Source: Oscillospiraceae bacterium (lineage in GTDB: Bacteria; Bacillota; Clostridia; Oscillospirales; Oscillospiraceae). From it: 36,404 bases of DNA. Below the pieces are notes generated by a model. That model did no database searches. It was given only the letters and a program-made list of their open reading frames with translations, and was not told the DNA's origin. Below are positions 36,187 to 36,404 of the stretch, in pieces. How positions within the stretch are numbered: the first letter of the stretch is position 1; every line of letters begins with the position of its first letter. The stretch is taken from positions 1-36,404 of the forward strand of contig JAILRK010000246.1 in assembly GCA_024698225.1 (NCBI GenBank). The letters run 5' to 3'. A program made the position numbers and the translations under genes.

Positions 36187-36404
36187 TCAGGAACGCACCT
36201 CGATGGCGCGGATGACGCCGTCCTTGGCATAGAGGTCCATTTTGCCGCCATAGGCCTTCGCGGCGCTGAAGCTCTCGAACCAGCTTCCGTTGTCGCGGTT
36301 GTAGCAGAGGACGTCCTCGGCGAGCGTATAGGTCTTGTCGCCGTAGTTCACCACGCTGTCCCCAATCCACGCGGATGCAGCGACGTTGGTGAGCTTGGTC
36401 AAGG
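36187..36404 (-). CDS. C-terminal fragment of a protein running off the right edge (possible surface/S-layer type)
   Basis: Open frame LTKLTNVAASAWIGDSVVNYGDKTYTLAEDVLCYNRDNGSWFESFSAAKAYGGKMDLYAKDGVIRAIEVRS, followed by a terminator; family not determinable here. Confidence 0.55.
   Translation of the reverse strand, partial: LTKLTNVAASAWIGDSVVNYGDKTYTLAEDVLCYNRDNGSWFESFSAAKAYGGKMDLYAKDGVIRAIEVRS

Noticed and set aside
1-36404. CRISPR arrays, tRNA/rRNA genes, IS elements, prophage or defence islands
   Set aside because: None recognised on reading; content is overwhelmingly conserved housekeeping genes. The lone tyrosine recombinase looks like a chromosomal Xer-type enzyme rather than part of a phage.

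Overview
The window looks like ~36 kb of core chromosome from a GC-rich Clostridia-type Firmicute (lineage inferred from gene content and order, not tested). A plus-strand block (1-6.4 kb) carries a nucleoside 2-deoxyribosyltransferase-like gene, a tautomerase-glutaredoxin fusion, recQ, a nitroreductase, radA and a Xer-type tyrosine recombinase. A minus-strand remainder carries desulfoferrodoxin; the conserved yicC-remA-gmk-rpoZ-priA-def-fmt-rsmB-rlmN-prpC-prkC-rsgA block; a c-di-AMP synthase (cdaA-cdaR) operon with RseC-, DUF5685- and J-domain genes; ispF-ispD-carD; a butyryl-CoA:acetate-type CoA-transferase; and a long scpA-scpB-DUF2953-gerW-rluB-rpiR-baiN-cmk-plsC-ispH/S1 run headed by an M50 protease. 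No tRNA, rRNA, CRISPR array, phage or IS element was recognised, and I saw no clear undescribed defence or mobile system. The most interesting signals are small: (i) a near-perfect CodY-box-like palindrome just upstream of the cdaA promoter; (ii) an elaborate nested hairpin (candidate structured RNA) between ispF and cdaA; (iii) an over-represented 11-mer ATTGAACAAAA, four of five copies clustered in and around the recombinase gene, with a composite direct repeat flanking it; (iv) a Shine-Dalgarno plus ATG inside the ispH-S1 fusion; (v) an ispD stop codon in the loop of an intrinsic terminator. All family calls are from reading the translations by eye; no database search was run.
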